A stretch of 64,000 bases of DNA from Ornithinicoccus hortensis (GTDB taxonomy: Bacteria; Actinomycetota; Actinomycetes; Actinomycetales; Dermatophilaceae): contig NZ_VFOP01000001.1 in assembly GCF_006716185.1 (NCBI RefSeq), positions 1-64,000 on the forward strand. Reading direction: 5' to 3'. The notes beneath the pieces are model-generated. The model was not told the origin of the DNA and ran no database searches. It saw only the letters and a list, made by a program, of their open reading frames with translations. The position numbers and the translations under genes are program-made. Positions 61,719 through 64,000 of this stretch are shown piece after piece (the first letter of the stretch is position 1; each line of letters starts with the position of its first letter).

Positions 61719-62903
61719 ATGTTTAGTTCTAGCCCATCGCGCTACTCATCAGACCCAGATGGAATAGTGTACCTCGCGGGCACCCCGTGGGATGGGGTTG
61801 CTGCCACGGACCACCATCTCACCAGAGCGTTAGCGAACGCCGTCGGGCAAAGCCTCTATGTTGACCCCATGGTCACCATTCCGAACCTGCTGCGAAATCA
61901 CGGCGCTCACCCCGTACCCATTGCGCTCGGTCTCGACCACGTCACGCCCAACGTGACGCGTCTAGGAACTCTGGGACCACCTTTGGCGACACGTCCGGAG
62001 GTATACAGGGCAGCTACATCGTGGCATCACTCACGCATTAAAAAGGCTATCCGCGAATCCCATCTTTTGCCCCGGGCCGTCATCCTTGCTAACCCGCTTG
62101 GAGCCTTCCCACGATTAGCTCGAGCCACACGCATGCTGTACCTCACGGATGACTGGGTAAGCGGAGCCAGGCTTCTGGGCCTATCGACAGTCACGATTCA
62201 ACGCAGGCTTCGCCAAAATGTAGGGTCCGCCGATATAGTTGGTGCTGTCACGCCCGGTCTGTTAACGAAGCTGAGGACGATTGACCCGAACAAGCCTTCG
62301 ATTACGCTGCCGAACGCGTGCGAAATCCCAGTCCTGAGACCACTCCCCCAATGGCCGAGCGATTTGCCCTACGGTCCGTCTGTCGGGCTCGTCGGTCAGC
62401 TAAATGAGCGCATTGACGTTCAGCTCCTTGAATCAATCTCCGATGCAGGCATGCCCCTGGTAGTTATCGGCCCAATGACAGCCAAGGACCCCAGTGTAAT
62501 CCATGACTTTGAGACACTCTTCGAACGAGACAATGTGCGATGGCTGGGCCTCAAGACGTCTCAAGACCTCCCCGCCTACATTAGTCGTTTTAAGGTGGGC
62601 ATCACGCCGTACCGCATCAACGCGTTCAATAATCACAGCTTTCCACTCAAAACTCTGGAATATCTCTCCTATGGGTTACCCGCTGTTGCGACGGATCTTC
62701 CAGCGTCACGATTCCTCAGCACCGGTCTGATTGACATAGCACAGACGGGCCCAGAATTCGTTTCCTTCGTACGCAAACACTGGGGGGCGGCTCGAGACAC
62801 CACGGCCTGCCAAGCGCGTCGCGATTTCGCCCGGACGCATTCCTGGGGAGCGCGAGCCGACCAACTGATTGCGGCACTGAACGCGCATACGGATTTCAAG
62901 TAG
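61719..62903 (+). CDS. Glycosyltransferase, GT4/TuaH-like
   Basis: The 394-residue protein starts at ATG 61719 behind GGGAGAGG. The early part has IVYLAGTPWDGVAATDHHL and the middle has MLYLTDDWVSGARLLG, a pattern seen in TuaH-like enzymes of teichuronic-acid loci. The C-terminal half has VGLVGQLNERID and FPLKTLEYLSYGLPAVATDLPAS, the donor-sugar binding block of GT-B enzymes. It is a cytoplasmic glycosyltransferase; donor and acceptor are unknown. It follows the Wzz-like gene after a 203-bp gap in which I see no gene. Confidence 0.87.
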   Translation: MFSSSPSRYSSDPDGIVYLAGTPWDGVAATDHHLTRALANAVGQSLYVDPMVTIPNLLRNHGAHPVPIALGLDHVTPNVTRLGTLGPPLATRPEVYRAATSWHHSRIKKAIRESHLLPRAVILANPLGAFPRLARATRMLYLTDDWVSGARLLGLSTVTIQRRLRQNVGSADIVGAVTPGLLTKLRTIDPNKPSITLPNACEIPVLRPLPQWPSDLPYGPSVGLVGQLNERIDVQLLESISDAGMPLVVIGPMTAKDPSVIHDFETLFERDNVRWLGLKTSQDLPAYISRFKVGITPYRINAFNNHSFPLKTLEYLSYGLPAVATDLPASRFLSTGLIDIAQTGPEFVSFVRKHWGAARDTTACQARRDFARTHSWGARADQLIAALNAHTDFK

Positions 62904-63458
62904 CCGTTTCCGGAAGATCGCTTTGGTCCCCGCCCATTCCCGCCCTTCAGGGTTGCGCGGGCACCTTTGGCGCCATCGCCGCAGCCCGCCGGTGTTGCCG
63001 GCTCTAGGAAGTTGAGTGAGGCCCCTGGCGACCCGGTTCCCAAAGACTCGCCTGCTGACGGACGCCGCGACGTCCGAGATCCTCGCCTTCGCTGCGTTCC
63101 CGCGTGGCACTGGCGCAAAATCGAGTCCAAGGCGAGCATTAGTCAAGACCTGTGGATCGGCGTGTCATGCGGCGTGAGCGTCACCTCCTGATTCGTCGGG
63201 TCGTTCGACGAGTTTGCCGTTCTTGAACTCGGCGCCGGCACGGATCAGCGCGACGAGGTGAGAAGCACAAGTCCATTTGGCCCCACTGTGCTGGTTTGAT
63301 TTGGCCCCACCCTCGGGCGCGTCTGGTTAGGGGGTACGGTGCCGGGCCCGTGAAGGGCCCCATTACCTCTCCGCAGACTCCATGGTCAAACTCTAGCCGA
63401 GCAGCAACACTGCGACCGTCACCTCGAACAGAGCGACCAGTAGGGAAAGAGCATGACC
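62904..63458. other. 555-bp region with no intact gene; mobile-element debris
   Basis: No frame shows coherent coding bias over its length. It contains a short transposase-like tail on the minus strand (63165-63265) and two copies of ATTTGGCCCCAC (63275-63286 and 63299-63310, 24-bp period), which resemble the repeated terminal motifs of some insertion sequences. Confidence 0.45.
63165..63265 (-). pseudogene. Possible C-terminal remnant of a transposase
   Basis: About 32 codons (HLVALIRAGAEFKNGKL, then VERPDES) ending in TGA at 63165 look like the conserved C-terminal tail of an actinobacterial transposase. The remainder is absent; upstream sequence switches to unrelated repeats at about 63266. 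The IS family cannot be assigned from this piece. Confidence 0.35.
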
Positions 63459-64000
63459 TCAAAGCCCACCGTCCAGCGGGGCCCTGTCCTCCCCCGCGAG
63501 CGAATTTCCAACAACGGTCCTAGCATTGAAGTCGTCTGCAGCGGCTGTTCCCATCATCTTCTGTAGTCTTCGCACAGCTTTGTACCTCGCGAAACGAACG
63601 GAGTTCAGAGTAATGTCACGTCCCCGCCGCGATCCACCGTGCGCACCTGCTGCGTACTCGTAGAATTCGACCTGCCGCTTGGCCGCGGCCCGGAGTGAGA
63701 ACTTCGATTCCACGATAGAATGAGAGAAGCGTCCTAAGTCCTCTCGCAATTGAGGGTTCTTAATTAGTCGTTCGAGCTGTTCAGTTAGAGTTTCTTCTCC
63801 TTTCTCCACGCCTTCCCCGACTCCGTACCATCCTGTCCACAGGAAAGTTTCGACCGATTCACGACTGAGAGTCCGCCAGAATCCTTGCTCCCCCTGAACG
63901 ATGACTGGCTTTGCGAAGGCCATGGCACGTAGGGCTGATCCTCCCATACCCAAGACTACGTCCGCCGCAGCATAGGCCACGCGCGGATCGCTCAATTCGC
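63459..64000 (-). CDS. GT4-type glycosyltransferase, C-terminal part (gene continues past window)
   Basis: The frame is open to the right edge, so the start lies outside; only about 180 C-terminal residues are visible. DPRVAYAAADVVLGMGGSALRAMAFAKPVIVQG is the donor-binding segment of GT-B glycosyltransferases (the usual E of EAMA is replaced by R in RAMA), followed by a helical tail with LTEQLERLIKNPQLREDLG. Codon use is less GC-rich than in the left part of the window. It is probably part of the same surface polymer region. Confidence 0.8.
   Translation of the reverse strand, partial: ELSDPRVAYAAADVVLGMGGSALRAMAFAKPVIVQGEQGFWRTLSRESVETFLWTGWYGVGEGVEKGEETLTEQLERLIKNPQLREDLGRFSHSIVESKFSLRAAAKRQVEFYEYAAGAHGGSRRGRDITLNSVRFARYKAVRRLQKMMGTAAADDFNARTVVGNSLAGEDRAPLDGGL

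Overview
The window comes from a high-GC Gram-positive actinobacterium, probably a member of the Micrococcales. The signs are strongly GC-biased codons, many GTG starts, a LytR-CpsA-Psr protein, a Tat-exported surface protein, cell-wall-binding type 2 repeats and teichoic-acid-type enzymes. The genus cannot be fixed from the sequence. Nearly all of the 64 kb is one large cell-surface glycopolymer region (teichoic-acid-like polymer plus exopolysaccharide), interrupted by mobile DNA.

Layout. Positions 1-9120 carry a FlaA1/CapD-type nucleotide-sugar enzyme (cut by the window edge), a WecA/TagO-like initiating phosphotransferase, an LCP ligase, an SGNH-like exported protein and two large two-domain transferases, the second ending in a CDP-glycerol glycerophosphotransferase domain. 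Positions 9133-15709 are mobile DNA. A recombinase-in-trio (RIT) element (10011-13371) sits between two inverted, identically broken 5' halves of an ISL3-family element, and an intact 1427-bp ISL3 copy with an 8-bp target duplication follows. Positions 15802-25365 hold two pyruvyltransferase-family genes and a third large GT2-glycerophosphotransferase in visibly less GC-rich DNA. They are followed by tagD, a 5'-truncated glycerophosphotransferase, an unassigned gene tail and a wecB whose 5' end is removed at a second intact ISL3 copy (25366-26792).

Positions 26849-33452 hold another pyruvyltransferase-family gene and a tightly overlapping minus-strand operon: two GT4 transferases, a TagG/Wzm permease, a TagH/Wzt ATPase and a DUF6270 protein, forming an ABC-type polymer export unit. 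From 33912 come a second TagD-like nucleotidyltransferase, a secreted GH16 glycoside hydrolase with wall-binding repeats and a 1349-residue secreted fibrinogen-domain protein with three nearly identical C-terminal modules. Positions 40645-47141 are a translationally coupled minus-strand operon led by an OmpR/PhoB-type regulator with a degenerate receiver: regulator, CDP-alcohol phosphotransferase, GT2, Wzz-like, GT2, Wzy-like. Divergent from it is a degenerate TagA-family gene. Then come a Wzx-like flippase, a membrane-anchored unknown and a 1608-residue Tat-exported multi-domain protein. Positions 55785-63000 add a canonical TagA-family enzyme, two GT2 enzymes, a second Wzy-like protein with two Wzz-like proteins and another glycosyltransferase. 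The right edge cuts a GT4 gene.

Together the genes could make at least two surface polymers: a glycerol-phosphate-containing polymer exported by the ABC transporter, and a Wzx/Wzy-type exopolysaccharide with its own regulator, tailoring enzymes and secreted matrix proteins. The broken genes all lie near IS ends or unexplained junctions, so the left half looks like a locus still being reshuffled by ISL3 and RIT activity.
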